Positions 15,231 through 24,488 of a DNA stretch of 44,159 nucleotides are shown here, piece by piece. The notes under the pieces were generated by a model that saw nothing but the letters and a program-made list of their open reading frames with translations, was not told the origin of the DNA and searched no databases. Both the position numbers and the translations under genes were made by a program. Position 1 is the first letter of the stretch. The number at the start of each line of letters is the position of its first letter. The stretch spans positions 1 to 44,159 of the forward strand of contig DKZT01000043.1 of assembly GCA_002493755.1 (NCBI GenBank). The letters run 5' to 3'. The DNA is from Ruminococcaceae bacterium UBA7067 (lineage in GTDB: Bacteria; Bacillota; Clostridia; Oscillospirales; Acutalibacteraceae).

Positions 15231-16634
15231 ATGAAGCTGTGGAAAAAAATATTTCTTGGTACTCTGATTATTTTTGTAGCAGCCTTTGATGTCGGAGCTT
15301 TCCTGCTCACATCCTTTGCGTATGACTATAACCGAGAGAGGGAAACGGAGATAGCTGTTCGTGAGCAAAGCGTTATTTTGTCCTCGTTTACAAGCTCGTT
15401 ATTGAGGGCAGAGCATTTTGACCCTGAAATATCAATGAACAAGGCTCGGCTTTCCGAAATTATGAGCTCGCTGTCGAATTATTATCGGAAGCAGGGCGTT
15501 CAGCTTGCTTTGCTCGTGAATTTTGAGCATATATATTCCGACTTTGCCGATTTGGACGATTTGTGGCTTGAGTGTGAGGATTTGCAGAGCAAAAATGTCA
15601 TAGACAAAAGGGTTGACGATAAGCGGCTTTTGTTTGTTTCATCTCCCGTTCCTGACTATCCGCAATTAACCTTTGTATATTGCCGCGATATAAGCGCGAT
15701 TGATGAATTTCGCTCGGAAATAAGCCGTTTCTTTGTCATACTGAATGTTATTGTTATCGTGTCAGCCTGCGTGTTGCTTTTCCTGCTGTTAAAGCATATT
15801 ACTCGCCCGATAACTGTGCTTAACGATATGGCGGCTGAAATTGCAGACGGCTCATACGATAAGCGTGTTGAAATAAAAAGCAGTGACGAGCTTGGTCAGC
15901 TTGCGAAAAGCTTTAACCATATGGCTGAGTCGGTTGAGAAAAATATGATAAGCCTGAAAAAATCGGCTGAGGACAAGCAACAGTTTATTGATGATTTGGC
16001 GCACGAGATGAAAACCCCGATGACATCTGTTATAGGCTATTCGGAATATCTGAAAAATGCAAACGGCAGTAAGGAAAACCAAATTATCGCCTTGGAGCAT
16101 CTCAGCGATTCTATGCTCAGGCTGAAAAATCTTTCCGAAGAGCTGATGAAATTAACGCTTCTGAGGGAAGAAATAACAGAGCTTAAGCTGATTGAGGTTG
16201 ATAAACTTCTCAATGCTTTGGAGGTTACGATGAAGCCGAGCCTTGATACACGCAATATAAAATTGCTTACGGAAGCAACGCTTGAATATTTCGTCGGTGA
16301 CGAAGCCCTGCTGTTATCCTTGCTTACAAATCTTGTCGAAAATGCCGCAAGAGCATCAAAAAGCGGAGATTGTGTTACAGTCAGAGTGTATGAAAGCGAG
16401 TCTGCGATTATAGAAGTTGAGGACAAGGGTATCGGAATGGAGCAGGAGGAAATAGAAAAGATAACCGCTCCGTTTTACAGAATTGATAAATCCCGTTCGC
16501 GTGAATTCGGCGGAGTGGGACTCGGAATGAGCATTGTCAGCAGAATTGCGACACTGCACAATGCAAGGCTGGAAATCGAATCCGAAAAAGGCACAGGAAC
16601 GGTTGTCAGAATAATTTTTACAACATTAAAATAA
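15231..16634 (+). CDS. HAMP-containing sensor histidine kinase
   Basis: A 467-residue kinase. TM1 (about 8-28), an extracytoplasmic domain of about 130 residues, TM2 (about 162-186), HAMP (about 187-240, RPITVLNDMAAEIADGSYDKRV), DHp with the phosphorylated His in LAHEMKTPMTSVIGYS (about 259), and a HATPase with N-box NLVENAARAS, G1 DKGIGM and G2 GVGLGMSIV. GAGGTATGAG before ATG overlaps the regulator's end. It should phosphorylate the regulator encoded one base upstream. Confidence 0.95.
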   Translation: MKLWKKIFLGTLIIFVAAFDVGAFLLTSFAYDYNRERETEIAVREQSVILSSFTSSLLRAEHFDPEISMNKARLSEIMSSLSNYYRKQGVQLALLVNFEHIYSDFADLDDLWLECEDLQSKNVIDKRVDDKRLLFVSSPVPDYPQLTFVYCRDISAIDEFRSEISRFFVILNVIVIVSACVLLFLLLKHITRPITVLNDMAAEIADGSYDKRVEIKSSDELGQLAKSFNHMAESVEKNMISLKKSAEDKQQFIDDLAHEMKTPMTSVIGYSEYLKNANGSKENQIIALEHLSDSMLRLKNLSEELMKLTLLREEITELKLIEVDKLLNALEVTMKPSLDTRNIKLLTEATLEYFVGDEALLLSLLTNLVENAARASKSGDCVTVRVYESESAIIEVEDKGIGMEQEEIEKITAPFYRIDKSRSREFGGVGLGMSIVSRIATLHNARLEIESEKGTGTVVRIIFTTLK

Positions 16635-16698
16635 GTCCATAGCCGATTCACAACAATTCGCTTTTATTATCTTTACAGAATGAAAGGTGGTTTTATCA

Positions 16699-17331
16699 AT
16701 GAAAAAGACTGTTTTGGCATCAGCGTTTGTTCTTGTGTTGTGTTTGGCGGCGGTTTTGAATTTTGTTGTGTTTCCGAATATATTAAGTGCGGCACCGGAA
16801 TCGGGCAAAATCAAAAGCGTTCCGAATGAGTCTGTAAATATTGAAAAAACAAACGAGTTACTCAACAATGTTATTTCTGAAAAGAAAGCAATTCAGATTG
16901 CGCTTGAAAAAGCGCACGATTTGCCCGGAGTAAGCGAGGATTTCGACTTTGAAAGCGCATCGGTTCACGCCGAATATGTGAACGGGGAAGCCCCGACGGA
17001 TACGCCGACATGGTATGTATTTTTCCTGATAAGGCAAGAGGATTATATCGAGCAAATGCCCGACGAAATTACACCCGATATGATTGATGAGCTTGCGTGG
17101 GAAAAGGGCTTGGTATGGATGCAGGACGGCAAAATTTTTGCTCGCTATGATTTTAAGGATGATTTTGTTGTGGTCGGCATTAATGCAATTTCAGGTGAAA
17201 TTATATATAATAAATACTTATTTGCATATGACGAGCACGATGAAATGGATATATTTGAGAAGTGGAAAGAGGTTTGCGGTGTGGATATTCATTTGAGCGA
17301 CTTTGAAAATGCTGAAGATACATCAGAGTAA
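16699..17331 (+). CDS. Exported PepSY-like protein
   Basis: A 210-residue protein with an N-terminal signal anchor (MKKTVLASAFVLVLCLAAVLNFVVF). The outer part begins with a helix of the type ISEKKAIQIALEKA, followed by strands ending in VVVGINAISGEIIYNKYL, the pattern of a PepSY repeat. PepSY domains often inhibit or tune neighbouring proteases or kinases; here the neighbour is the sensor kinase 64 bases upstream. A GTG at 16687 is also in frame, but AAAGGTGG serves ATG 16699. Its stop abuts the converging maf stop with no gap, so no terminator lies between them. Confidence 0.75.
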   Translation: MKKTVLASAFVLVLCLAAVLNFVVFPNILSAAPESGKIKSVPNESVNIEKTNELLNNVISEKKAIQIALEKAHDLPGVSEDFDFESASVHAEYVNGEAPTDTPTWYVFFLIRQEDYIEQMPDEITPDMIDELAWEKGLVWMQDGKIFARYDFKDDFVVVGINAISGEIIYNKYLFAYDEHDEMDIFEKWKEVCGVDIHLSDFENAEDTSE

Positions 17332-17892
17332 TTAAGCTTTTTCATTTATCTCCTCAAGCTTCCTCTTTAGCTGTGCCACAGGCAAGCCGACTACATTATA
17401 GTAATCGCCGTTTATCCCTTTAACAAGCACTGCACCCTTACCTTGGATACCGTATGCGCCTGCCTTGTCCATCGGCTCGCCTGTTTCAACATATGCTTTG
17501 ATTTCGTCCTTTGTCAGCCTGTAAAACTCAACCTCTGTTTCCTGCGAAAAGGATAAAACCCTGTTCTTATAAAATATCGCACAGCCTGTGATGACCTTGT
17601 GCTTTCTGCCCGAGAGCATTTCAAGGATTTCGCAGGCTTCTTCCTTTGTCGCAGGCTTGCCGAGCATAAGACTATCAATAAACACGCCTGTGTCGCAGCC
17701 TATTACAATATCGTTATAGTGCTTGCTGTGTATGTGTCCTGCCTTTTTAAGCGCAAGATACTCGGGTGTTTTTTCAAGCGGAATATCCTCGGTTACTGTC
17801 TCGTCTATATCGGCAGGCTCAACGGTGAAGCTGTCGCAGATAAGCGACAAAAGCTCCTGCCTGCGAGGAGAAGCCGATGCAAGAATTACCAT
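17332..17892 (-). CDS. maf: Maf-family nucleotide pyrophosphatase
   Basis: A 186-residue Maf/Ham1-fold enzyme that hydrolyses non-canonical or pyrimidine nucleoside triphosphates (dTTP/UTP type) to monophosphates. Signature ASASPRRQELLSL near the N-terminus, VIGCDTGVFID with the catalytic Asp, GRKHKVITGCAI, and the late motif DKAGAYGIQGKGAVLVKGINGDYYNVVGLP. GGAGG precedes ATG. It lies 18 bases after the pseudouridine synthase gene, likely one transcript. Confidence 0.95.
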   Translation of the reverse strand: MVILASASPRRQELLSLICDSFTVEPADIDETVTEDIPLEKTPEYLALKKAGHIHSKHYNDIVIGCDTGVFIDSLMLGKPATKEEACEILEMLSGRKHKVITGCAIFYKNRVLSFSQETEVEFYRLTKDEIKAYVETGEPMDKAGAYGIQGKGAVLVKGINGDYYNVVGLPVAQLKRKLEEINEKA

Positions 17893-17910
17893 AAATAAAC
17901 CTCCGTAATA

Positions 17911-18861
17911 TTACTTCATCACAAAATGAACATTCTCAGCCTCAAATTCCCTGCCGTTTAAATAGTCGAGAATGCCGCCGCTTTCTTTGAAATCAAACCT
18001 GAGCTTATAAGCATACAGCGCCTGATACTTGTACGGACTGCTTTCGTTCTCTTTTTTGCCGTATTTCACATCGCCGCAAAGCGGATGGTTTATGCTTGCT
18101 AAATGCGCTCTTATCTGGTGCGTTCTGCCTGTGATAAGTTCAACCTCTAAAAGCGAGGTGTTGTCTGAGCGTTCCTCTAAAACACGGTACTTTGTTATCA
18201 TACTTTTACTGCCGTCCGCAGGCTTTTTCAGAACCTTGACCTTGTTCTGCTTTTCGTTTTTTATCATATAGCCGCTTAAGGTGTCCTCCTTAACGTCAAA
18301 AATGCCGTGAGCCACACAAAGATACAGCTTAATAATCTCACGGTTCTTGATTTTAAGGTTAAGCTCACGCAGAGCCTCGGCATTCTTTGCGCCGATAACA
18401 AGTCCGCCTGTGTTTCTGTCAATTCTGTTTGCGAAAGCAGGGGAGAAGCTCTGTTCGCTCTCGGGGTCATATTCTCCCTTGCTGTAAAGATAGTGCTTCA
18501 GCCTTGTAACAAGGCTGTCAAAATGGTAGCTTTCGTCAGGGTGGACGATAACTCCCTGCTTTTTGTCAACGATTATTATGTTCTCGTCCTCATAAATTAT
18601 GTCGAGCTTATCGGGAGCTTTCAGAAAATCATATTGCTTTTTCTTCGGCTTTGCGTCAAAGAACTCGTCCTTGATATACAGCGTGATAACATCGCCCTCA
18701 CAAAGCTTAAGCGAAATATCAGGCTTTTTGCCGTTTACCTTAATGCACTTTTTTCTTATATACATATACATCATAGATTTAGGCATTGTAGAAAAATGCT
18801 TTGACAGGAACTTGTCAAGCCTCTGACCCGAATCGTTTTTGTTAATTATTATCTCTCTCAT
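17911..18861 (-). CDS. RluA-family pseudouridine synthase with S4 domain
   Basis: A 316-residue enzyme that isomerises uridine to pseudouridine in rRNA, most like the RluC/RluD group. The S4 RNA-binding domain (about 10-70) has GQRLDKFLSKHF and KCIKVNGKKPD. The catalytic Asp is in NRIDRNTGGLVIGAKN. TGRTHQIRAHLASINHPLCGDVKYG follows as expected. A GTG six bases earlier is also in frame; ATG 18861 has the better-placed GGTG. A terminator lies just upstream, so transcription from yebC may be only partly carried through. Confidence 0.92.
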   Translation of the reverse strand: MREIIINKNDSGQRLDKFLSKHFSTMPKSMMYMYIRKKCIKVNGKKPDISLKLCEGDVITLYIKDEFFDAKPKKKQYDFLKAPDKLDIIYEDENIIIVDKKQGVIVHPDESYHFDSLVTRLKHYLYSKGEYDPESEQSFSPAFANRIDRNTGGLVIGAKNAEALRELNLKIKNREIIKLYLCVAHGIFDVKEDTLSGYMIKNEKQNKVKVLKKPADGSKSMITKYRVLEERSDNTSLLEVELITGRTHQIRAHLASINHPLCGDVKYGKKENESSPYKYQALYAYKLRFDFKESGGILDYLNGREFEAENVHFVMK

Positions 18862-18870
18862 ATTCACCGT

Positions 18871-18897
18871 AAAAAGGCGAGTGCAGAAGCACCCGCC
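18871..18897 (-). terminator. Terminator between yebC and the pseudouridine synthase gene
   Basis: On the minus strand GGCGGGTGC pairs with GCACTCGCC (one G-U pair) around TTCT, followed by TTTTT. It sits only nine bases before the next start codon, so it may act as an attenuator. The rest of 18898-18990 shows nothing else. Confidence 0.8.
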
Positions 18898-18990
18898 GTA
18901 TTTTTTAATTTATTATTACCATTGCCTCTTTGTGAAAAACTGTTTTGGGAAAAATATTTGGGCAAGATGCAACGAGAATTTTTCTCAAAC

Positions 18991-19725
18991 TTACTCCATT
19001 TCCCAGTTGTGCCAAACATTCTGCACATCGTCATTGTCCTCAAGCATATCAAGAAGCTTCTGCATCTTTGTGAGCTGTTCCTCGTCAGTGAGCTTTGTGT
19101 AGGTGCTCGGCACCATCTCAACCTCTGCCGATGCAAAGGCGTAGCCCTTGCCGCTTAAGTCCTCGTTTACGCCCGAGAAATCGTCAGGTTCAGTGAAAAT
19201 CTCGAACACATCATCGTCAGCCTGAAAATCAGCCGCGCCTGCTTCAAGAGCGTCCTCCATAACCTTGTCCTCGTCAAGGTCACATTCCTCACGGTCAATT
19301 ACCAATACGCCCTTTTTCTCAAACATAAAGGTAACACAGCCCGGTGTGCCCATATTGCCGCCGTTTTTGTCAAAGTAGTGGCGAACATCAGCCGCTGTTC
19401 TGTTCTTGTTGTCTGTAAGGGTTTCAACGATAACGGCGATTCCGCCCGGACCGTAGCCTTCATATGTAATAGCCTCGTAGTTGTTTGCGTTGCCCTCGCC
19501 GGACGCTTTTTTGATGATTCTTTCAATGTTGTCATTCGGCACATTGTTAGCCTTTGCCTTTGCTATGCAGTCACGAAGCTTTGAGTTTACCGTCGGGTCT
19601 GCACTGCCGCCGTCACGAACGGCAACTGCAAGCTCTCTGCCGATTTTTGTAAAAATCTTGGCTCTTGCGGCGTCGTTCTTGCCCTTTTTCTGCTTGATTG
19701 TACTCCATTTATTATGTCCTGACAT
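18991..19725 (-). CDS. yebC: YebC/PmpR-family protein
   Basis: A 244-residue protein with the family opening MSGHNKWSTIKQKK, then DAARAKIFTKIGRELAVAVRDGG and NVPNDNIERIIKKA. The family has been described as DNA-binding regulators and, more recently, as translation factors that relieve ribosome stalling at proline-rich stretches. All typical domains are present in full length. GGAGG precedes ATG and a promoter with a 17-base spacer lies upstream. Confidence 0.95.
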   Translation of the reverse strand: MSGHNKWSTIKQKKGKNDAARAKIFTKIGRELAVAVRDGGSADPTVNSKLRDCIAKAKANNVPNDNIERIIKKASGEGNANNYEAITYEGYGPGGIAVIVETLTDNKNRTAADVRHYFDKNGGNMGTPGCVTFMFEKKGVLVIDREECDLDEDKVMEDALEAGAADFQADDDVFEIFTEPDDFSGVNEDLSGKGYAFASAEVEMVPSTYTKLTDEEQLTKMQKLLDMLEDNDDVQNVWHNWEME

Positions 19726-19759
19726 ATATGTTAATCCTCCCGATAAATAATCTCTGTTG

Positions 19760-19788
19760 ATTTTACCACAATTTTTTCATCTTTGCAA
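19760..19788 (-). promoter_or_regulatory. yebC promoter
   Basis: On the minus strand TTGCAA (19788-19783), 17 bases, TAAAAT (19765-19760). Confidence 0.8.
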
Positions 19789-19826
19789 CTGTTGAAAGCT
19801 CTGTATTTCGGCATATTTACACATAT

Positions 19827-20822
19827 TTATGCCGTTGTAACCTCACCGCATATGTTTTTTGCAAATAGCTCGGCGGCTTTTTGGCGGCTGTCCGTAACAC
19901 TCAGAAGCCACAACAGCTTGCAGTATGCACTTTCAAGCGTCATATCGGCGGCTGATAAAATTCCAAGGCGTTCAACTGCGCCTGCAACAGCATATCTTGA
20001 CGGAATTATAATCCCGTGTCGGCACTGCGAGGTCATAGCAACCAATATTCCCTTGCTTATCGCATATGAAGCGGCTGCTTCCCAGCCTTTGTCGGGCAGA
20101 CCTCCCGTGCCGTATGAGGAAAGCACAATGCCGTCATAGCCGCTGTCGGCGCAGGCTCTTATTATTTCGCCGTTGTCGCTCGGTGTTATGTTGATTGAAA
20201 TTACCCGTGCTTCAAGGCTCTTTGTATTATCGTTTGGCAGCTCGCCGCTGAAAAGATAGCCGCAGTTGTCGCAGTTAAAGCATATTTTTCCGTTTTCAAT
20301 TTTGCCTGCGTAAGCCTTGTTGACCGATACGAAGCCGTCAAAACTGCTTGTGCTTTCCTTGTAGCCTCTTGTGCCGTAGATTATCCTTGAGCCGAACAGA
20401 ATATACACTCCGCCTATGCCTGTGCAGGCGGCTTTAATTGCGTTTGAGAGATTGTCGGGTGCGTCGCTTTTTTCTTCAAACATAGTTTTCTGCGAGCCTG
20501 TGATTATGACAGGCTTGTTAAGCCTGCAAAGCAAAAATGAAAGCATTGAAGCTGTGTATGCGAGAGTGTCTGTTCCGTGAGTGATAACAAAGCCGTCGTA
20601 TTTATCGGCTTTGCACCTTATCTCGTTTGCAATAAGCTCCCAGTGCTTCGGCTTTACCGAGGTGCTGTCGATGAATAAGAGGTCACTGCAATCAATAATT
20701 AAATCACTGTCGGCTGAGATGAAATTCAGAAGCTCCGCTCCGCACAGGGCAGGGGACAGAGCGGTTTCGCCGCTGCCGCAGGAAATCGTGCCGCCTGTTG
20801 TTATAAGCAGAATTTTTTTCAT
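19827..20822 (-). CDS. ansA: Type I L-asparaginase
   Basis: A 331-residue asparaginase that hydrolyses Asn to Asp and ammonia. The first catalytic Thr is in LLITTGGTISCG (about 8-18) and the second in VITHGTDTLAYTA (about 83-95), which also carries the Asp of the charge relay. SQCRHG and SAYCKLLWLL close the domain. There is no export signal, so it is cytoplasmic. An upstream ATG (20831) touches the ribosome binding site GAGGAG; ATG 20822, nine bases from it, is the likely start. It begins 39 bases after the helicase gene and may be co-transcribed. Confidence 0.93.
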   Translation of the reverse strand: MKKILLITTGGTISCGSGETALSPALCGAELLNFISADSDLIIDCSDLLFIDSTSVKPKHWELIANEIRCKADKYDGFVITHGTDTLAYTASMLSFLLCRLNKPVIITGSQKTMFEEKSDAPDNLSNAIKAACTGIGGVYILFGSRIIYGTRGYKESTSSFDGFVSVNKAYAGKIENGKICFNCDNCGYLFSGELPNDNTKSLEARVISINITPSDNGEIIRACADSGYDGIVLSSYGTGGLPDKGWEAAASYAISKGILVAMTSQCRHGIIIPSRYAVAGAVERLGILSAADMTLESAYCKLLWLLSVTDSRQKAAELFAKNICGEVTTA

Positions 20823-20861
20823 AATGCGCATCTCCTCGCAGAAATCTGTAATACGGCTCTA

Positions 20862-23540
20862 TTATGACCATTCGGGTACAGCCGCCTTTTTACCTCTTAT
20901 ATGAATATCGTTTAAATTAATGTACGATTGCTTTCTGCACTTCAGAAGCTCGGCTCTGCCTTCCCTTGACCTTGTGTATATAACCTCTGCTTCACCCATT
21001 GAATTATACAGATTATCCGCAAGAAGCTTTGCTGTTTCCTTTTTTGCGCCCAGTACGGCAGGGCAGGCGTAGCTTTGGCTGTAAATATATCTGCCGCCTT
21101 TTTTCCTTACAAGAACATATCTCGGATTTTCAATGGGTGAGAGAAGCTCGGTTATCGCCTTTTTAAATACCTCTTTTTCGTGTGCAGAAGCGTTCTTGAG
21201 CGTTACGCTTACACTCGTTCCTGCTTTTTCACTTGTTACGGAAACATACGAGCTTCTGCCTGCGATTTCTCCCGTGCTTCTGAGAGCTTTAAGCAAGGCG
21301 GCGGCAAAGGTCTGTACCGTCTTTTCTGATGATGCAAAGGCTCTTGTTTTAGCAAAGGCGACAAGTGATGCAACAGCGCTTATTAAAGCCACAGCGGCGG
21401 CGCATATTGCTCCGACCGTAAGTGAAAATGCGCCGAGCGTTACTGCGCATACAACGGATATTATCAGCACGGCAAGAGAAATTATAAGCATAACAAGCGC
21501 AAGCCTGTTTTTGAATGTATAGCCCTGCGGCTGAACTGCGCTTGGTATTTCGTTTACATCAATAACCTCTGTCCGTTTGCCGCCGCCTATTGCGTTTTGC
21601 CAGCACAGAGCCATAGCCTGCCTGTTTCTTGACAGCTCCAGCATTTGTCTGTTTATATTCTCAAAGCCGTCCTTTGTGTACGGCGGCTTGATTATGTCGA
21701 GCCGCTCCACGCCGCTTTCTATGGCTGTTCTGTTGTAGGCAGGCGCAAGGAAACCGTCAAACCGTCTTTTCATAGTTGCAAAGTCGTTTCCGGGTATTTC
21801 CTGCTTATCCGTATTGCCGTCCTGTGTATCAGGTTCAACCGTTACCAGATGCCATATGTTTGATGCCTTGTTGGGATTTGCTTTGTCCATTCTTATGGCT
21901 CTGCCCCTCATCTGATTTGAGAGCATAAAGCTTCCTACGAAGCTTGCAAGAATAAGCGAGTTAATGCAGGGTGAATCCCAGCCCTCGCCCAACAGCGACT
22001 TAGTGCCGATAAGGATATGAATATATCCCTGCGAGAATGCCTGAGTAATAATATTGACCTTGTTTTTGTTTGAGCCGCTGAAGATGATTTCGCTGTAATT
22101 TGTACGGTTAATCGGCTTTGCGGTGAATGAAACGCATGAAGCTGTCGCAAGACCTGACACCGCATTGATTATGCCGTTTGGCAGAATAACAAGGCTGCCT
22201 GTCAGCACAGCAATGTTTGCGCTGTTTCCGAGCGTTCTCCGCAGTGCTTCAAAAATCGGGACTGTACCCATAGCGGCAATCTCGTTTTGCGTGCCGACTA
22301 TTCCGAGCATATCCTTTTTAATGTAGTCTGTGAGTATCAGCATACGCAGTGAGGTGCCAAGACTGTTAAGCTCGCTTGATGCAATCCGTTCAATGCTTTT
22401 TAATTTGCCGAGAGATGAAACCATCAGCTTATCGAGCTTTTCACTGCCTGAAAGTGCGACAGCTTTTTTCTCAGTCATTCCTACCTGCGTAAGCTTCGAG
22501 AGCATTGCCGCCGATACATTTTCGCCGAAAACAGACGGAGAATCTATCACGAACTGAAATGCCGTCTGCGCCGTTTCGAGGTTGTATCCGGGCAGTCTGC
22601 CGCCGGGAGAAACAAGCGTTAATAGGTCATTAGGGATATTTACGCCGCTGTGACGCGCAAGAGAAAGGATTGCGGCAAACTCCCGAGGATTGTCAAGTAT
22701 ACACTCCTCGTTATTGCGGTAGTTTGAAAAGACAGGCGAAAACAGAACCTGCTTCCACATATCGCCCGACAGTATCTCGTTTACCGTTTGAACGGCTTTT
22801 TCACTGTGTTGTCTGATTACAGCCGTTTCCTCATCGGTAGGGTAGTTGAAATAAATATAGTCCTGATGAGGGCAGAGCGTTTTCTGCGATACAAGCTGAG
22901 GTACAAAAATTTCCTCGTCAATTTCGCCGCAAAGCGAAATATATCGCTTCCACTCATTCGGAGTGCTGTCATAAGGCGGTGTGGCTGTGAGAGAAATCAC
23001 ATAAACGCTTCCCGATACGGCTTCAATAAAGCTTTCAAGCGACTTTTGCCACTCGCTCCTAAGATGATGCGCCTCGTCAAGGCAGATTGTGCCGATGCCG
23101 CTTGCCTTGATTTGCGCAATAAGGTCGAAGTCCTTGAAATCCTCGGGTGCGTCATATTGACTGTCGTCATCGCTGTCAGAGCCTGCCTGAGGAATTGCCG
23201 TTCCGGTAAAGGCTGAGTGAAGAGCCTGATATGTGACAGAGGTGAGTAGGCTCGGCTTTTTTAAGTCATAGGAAATATAGTCCTCGCCCGATTTTCCGTG
23301 TAAAAAGCCGGTGCAGAATCTTTCTCCCCACTGCTGTTTAATGGTCACAGACGGCGACAAAATCAGCGCAGGGCGGTTTATCCTGCGGATAAGCTCAAGC
23401 CCGAGTATAGTCTTGCCGCTGCCCGGAGCCGCTACAATATGAATTTTTCCGTCACGGATATGGTTCTGAGCGTTGTTAAGAACATTCTGCTGATAATCAC
23501 GGAACACTCCGTTAAAGCTTACATTTTCAAAAGTTTTCAT
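20862..23540 (-). CDS. SF2 (DEAH) helicase with a C-terminal membrane hairpin
   Basis: An 892-residue protein. Residues 10-200 hold the first helicase lobe: Walker A APGSGKT (38-44), DEAH at 155-158 and LTATPP (184-189). Residues 200-400 are an insertion of mostly helical sequence without recognised motif. The second lobe (about 400-580) has GTKSLLGEGWDSP (512-524) and motif VI QMRGRAIRMD (543-552). Two strongly hydrophobic segments (about 679-702 and 705-729) then form a membrane hairpin. A C-terminal region (730-892) includes NPRYVLVRK, YACPAVLG and IYTRSREGRAELLKCRKQ. A membrane-bound DNA or RNA translocase is unusual. No nuclease domain is seen. It lies downstream of galU, behind a terminator. 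Function unknown. Confidence 0.85.
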   Translation of the reverse strand: MKTFENVSFNGVFRDYQQNVLNNAQNHIRDGKIHIVAAPGSGKTILGLELIRRINRPALILSPSVTIKQQWGERFCTGFLHGKSGEDYISYDLKKPSLLTSVTYQALHSAFTGTAIPQAGSDSDDDSQYDAPEDFKDFDLIAQIKASGIGTICLDEAHHLRSEWQKSLESFIEAVSGSVYVISLTATPPYDSTPNEWKRYISLCGEIDEEIFVPQLVSQKTLCPHQDYIYFNYPTDEETAVIRQHSEKAVQTVNEILSGDMWKQVLFSPVFSNYRNNEECILDNPREFAAILSLARHSGVNIPNDLLTLVSPGGRLPGYNLETAQTAFQFVIDSPSVFGENVSAAMLSKLTQVGMTEKKAVALSGSEKLDKLMVSSLGKLKSIERIASSELNSLGTSLRMLILTDYIKKDMLGIVGTQNEIAAMGTVPIFEALRRTLGNSANIAVLTGSLVILPNGIINAVSGLATASCVSFTAKPINRTNYSEIIFSGSNKNKVNIITQAFSQGYIHILIGTKSLLGEGWDSPCINSLILASFVGSFMLSNQMRGRAIRMDKANPNKASNIWHLVTVEPDTQDGNTDKQEIPGNDFATMKRRFDGFLAPAYNRTAIESGVERLDIIKPPYTKDGFENINRQMLELSRNRQAMALCWQNAIGGGKRTEVIDVNEIPSAVQPQGYTFKNRLALVMLIISLAVLIISVVCAVTLGAFSLTVGAICAAAVALISAVASLVAFAKTRAFASSEKTVQTFAAALLKALRSTGEIAGRSSYVSVTSEKAGTSVSVTLKNASAHEKEVFKKAITELLSPIENPRYVLVRKKGGRYIYSQSYACPAVLGAKKETAKLLADNLYNSMGEAEVIYTRSREGRAELLKCRKQSYINLNDIHIRGKKAAVPEWS

Positions 23541-23560
23541 AATATTCTCCGAGGCTTTAT

Positions 23561-23591
23561 AAAAATAGGGGCAGTGAGTAAAAACTGCCCC
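23561..23591 (-). terminator. galU terminator
   Basis: An 8-bp stem (GGGGCAGT with ACTGCCCC) followed on the minus strand by TATTTTTAT, six bases after the galU stop. It lies 28 bases before the helicase start, so helicase expression depends on readthrough or on a promoter hidden in this gap. Confidence 0.8.
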
Positions 23592-23597
23592 AAATAT

Positions 23598-24467
23598 TTA
23601 TAGAGTTTTTGCTATATCCTTAAGATACTCTCTGAATTCGTCCTTGACCTCAGGGTGATTAAGCGCAACCTCAACGGTAGCCTTTAATATTCCAAGCTTG
23701 TTGCCCATATCATATCTTGTGCCCTCAAAGTCAACCGCCGTCATACCCTTTGTGGTTGCAAGGCGGCGCATAGCGTCTGTGAGCTGAATTTCGCCGCCCA
23801 CACCGGGCTGAGTGTCTTCGAGAATATCGAAAATCTCCGGCGGAAGAACGCATCTGCCGAGTATTGAGAAATACGATAAAACGTGATCCTTGTCAGGCTT
23901 TTCAACCATATCGGTGCATTTGTAAATATTGCCCTCAAGCTTTTCAACCTTAAGTGAGCTGTACTTATGTATGTCCTCGGGCCTAACCTCTTTAACACCG
24001 ACAACGCCGAGACCGTACTTTTCATAAGCCTCAATAAGCTGACCGCAGGCAGGGTTTTCGCCGATGATAACGTCGTCGCCGTACAGAACGGCAATCGGTT
24101 CGCCTGCCGCAAACGACTTGGCTCGGCTTATTGCGTGTCCCAGACCCTTTGTTTCCTTTTGACGGATGGTGTATATGTTAGCCAGGTCGGAAATATTTTT
24201 GAGCTGTTGTATTACGTCATCCTTTCCGCTCAGCTCCAGGCTGTGCTCAAGATTCGGCGAACGGTCAAAGTGATCCTCGATAATACCCTTGCCTCTGTTC
24301 GTTATTATCAAAATATCGGTGATGCCCGATTTAACGGCTTCCTCAACAATAAATTGAATTGACGGTTTGTCAACAATAGGTAGCATCTCCTTCGGCATTG
24401 CCTTAGTCGCAGGAAGAACTCTTGTACCCAAGCCTGCGGCAGGGATGACAGCCTTTGTTACTTTCAT
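23598..24467 (-). CDS. galU: UTP-glucose-1-phosphate uridylyltransferase
   Basis: A 289-residue enzyme making UDP-glucose from UTP and glucose-1-phosphate for glycolipid, teichoic-acid or polysaccharide synthesis. N-terminal nucleotide-binding signature VIPAAGLGTRVLPATKAMPKEMLPI, then IITNRGKGIIEDHFD, VLYGDDVI and the late GGEIQLTDAMR and YDMGNKLGILKA. All are full length and intact. GGAG precedes ATG. It lies 21 bases after the RING/zinc-ribbon gene, in one transcript. Confidence 0.96.
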   Translation of the reverse strand: MKVTKAVIPAAGLGTRVLPATKAMPKEMLPIVDKPSIQFIVEEAVKSGITDILIITNRGKGIIEDHFDRSPNLEHSLELSGKDDVIQQLKNISDLANIYTIRQKETKGLGHAISRAKSFAAGEPIAVLYGDDVIIGENPACGQLIEAYEKYGLGVVGVKEVRPEDIHKYSSLKVEKLEGNIYKCTDMVEKPDKDHVLSYFSILGRCVLPPEIFDILEDTQPGVGGEIQLTDAMRRLATTKGMTAVDFEGTRYDMGNKLGILKATVEVALNHPEVKDEFREYLKDIAKTL

Positions 24468-24488
24468 ACTGATTCTCCTCTCTTTTTA

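Noticed and set aside
20862..23540. Type I or III restriction subunit, or a known defence helicase
   Set aside because: No methyltransferase, specificity or nuclease gene or domain is beside it, and the C-terminal membrane hairpin does not fit those systems.
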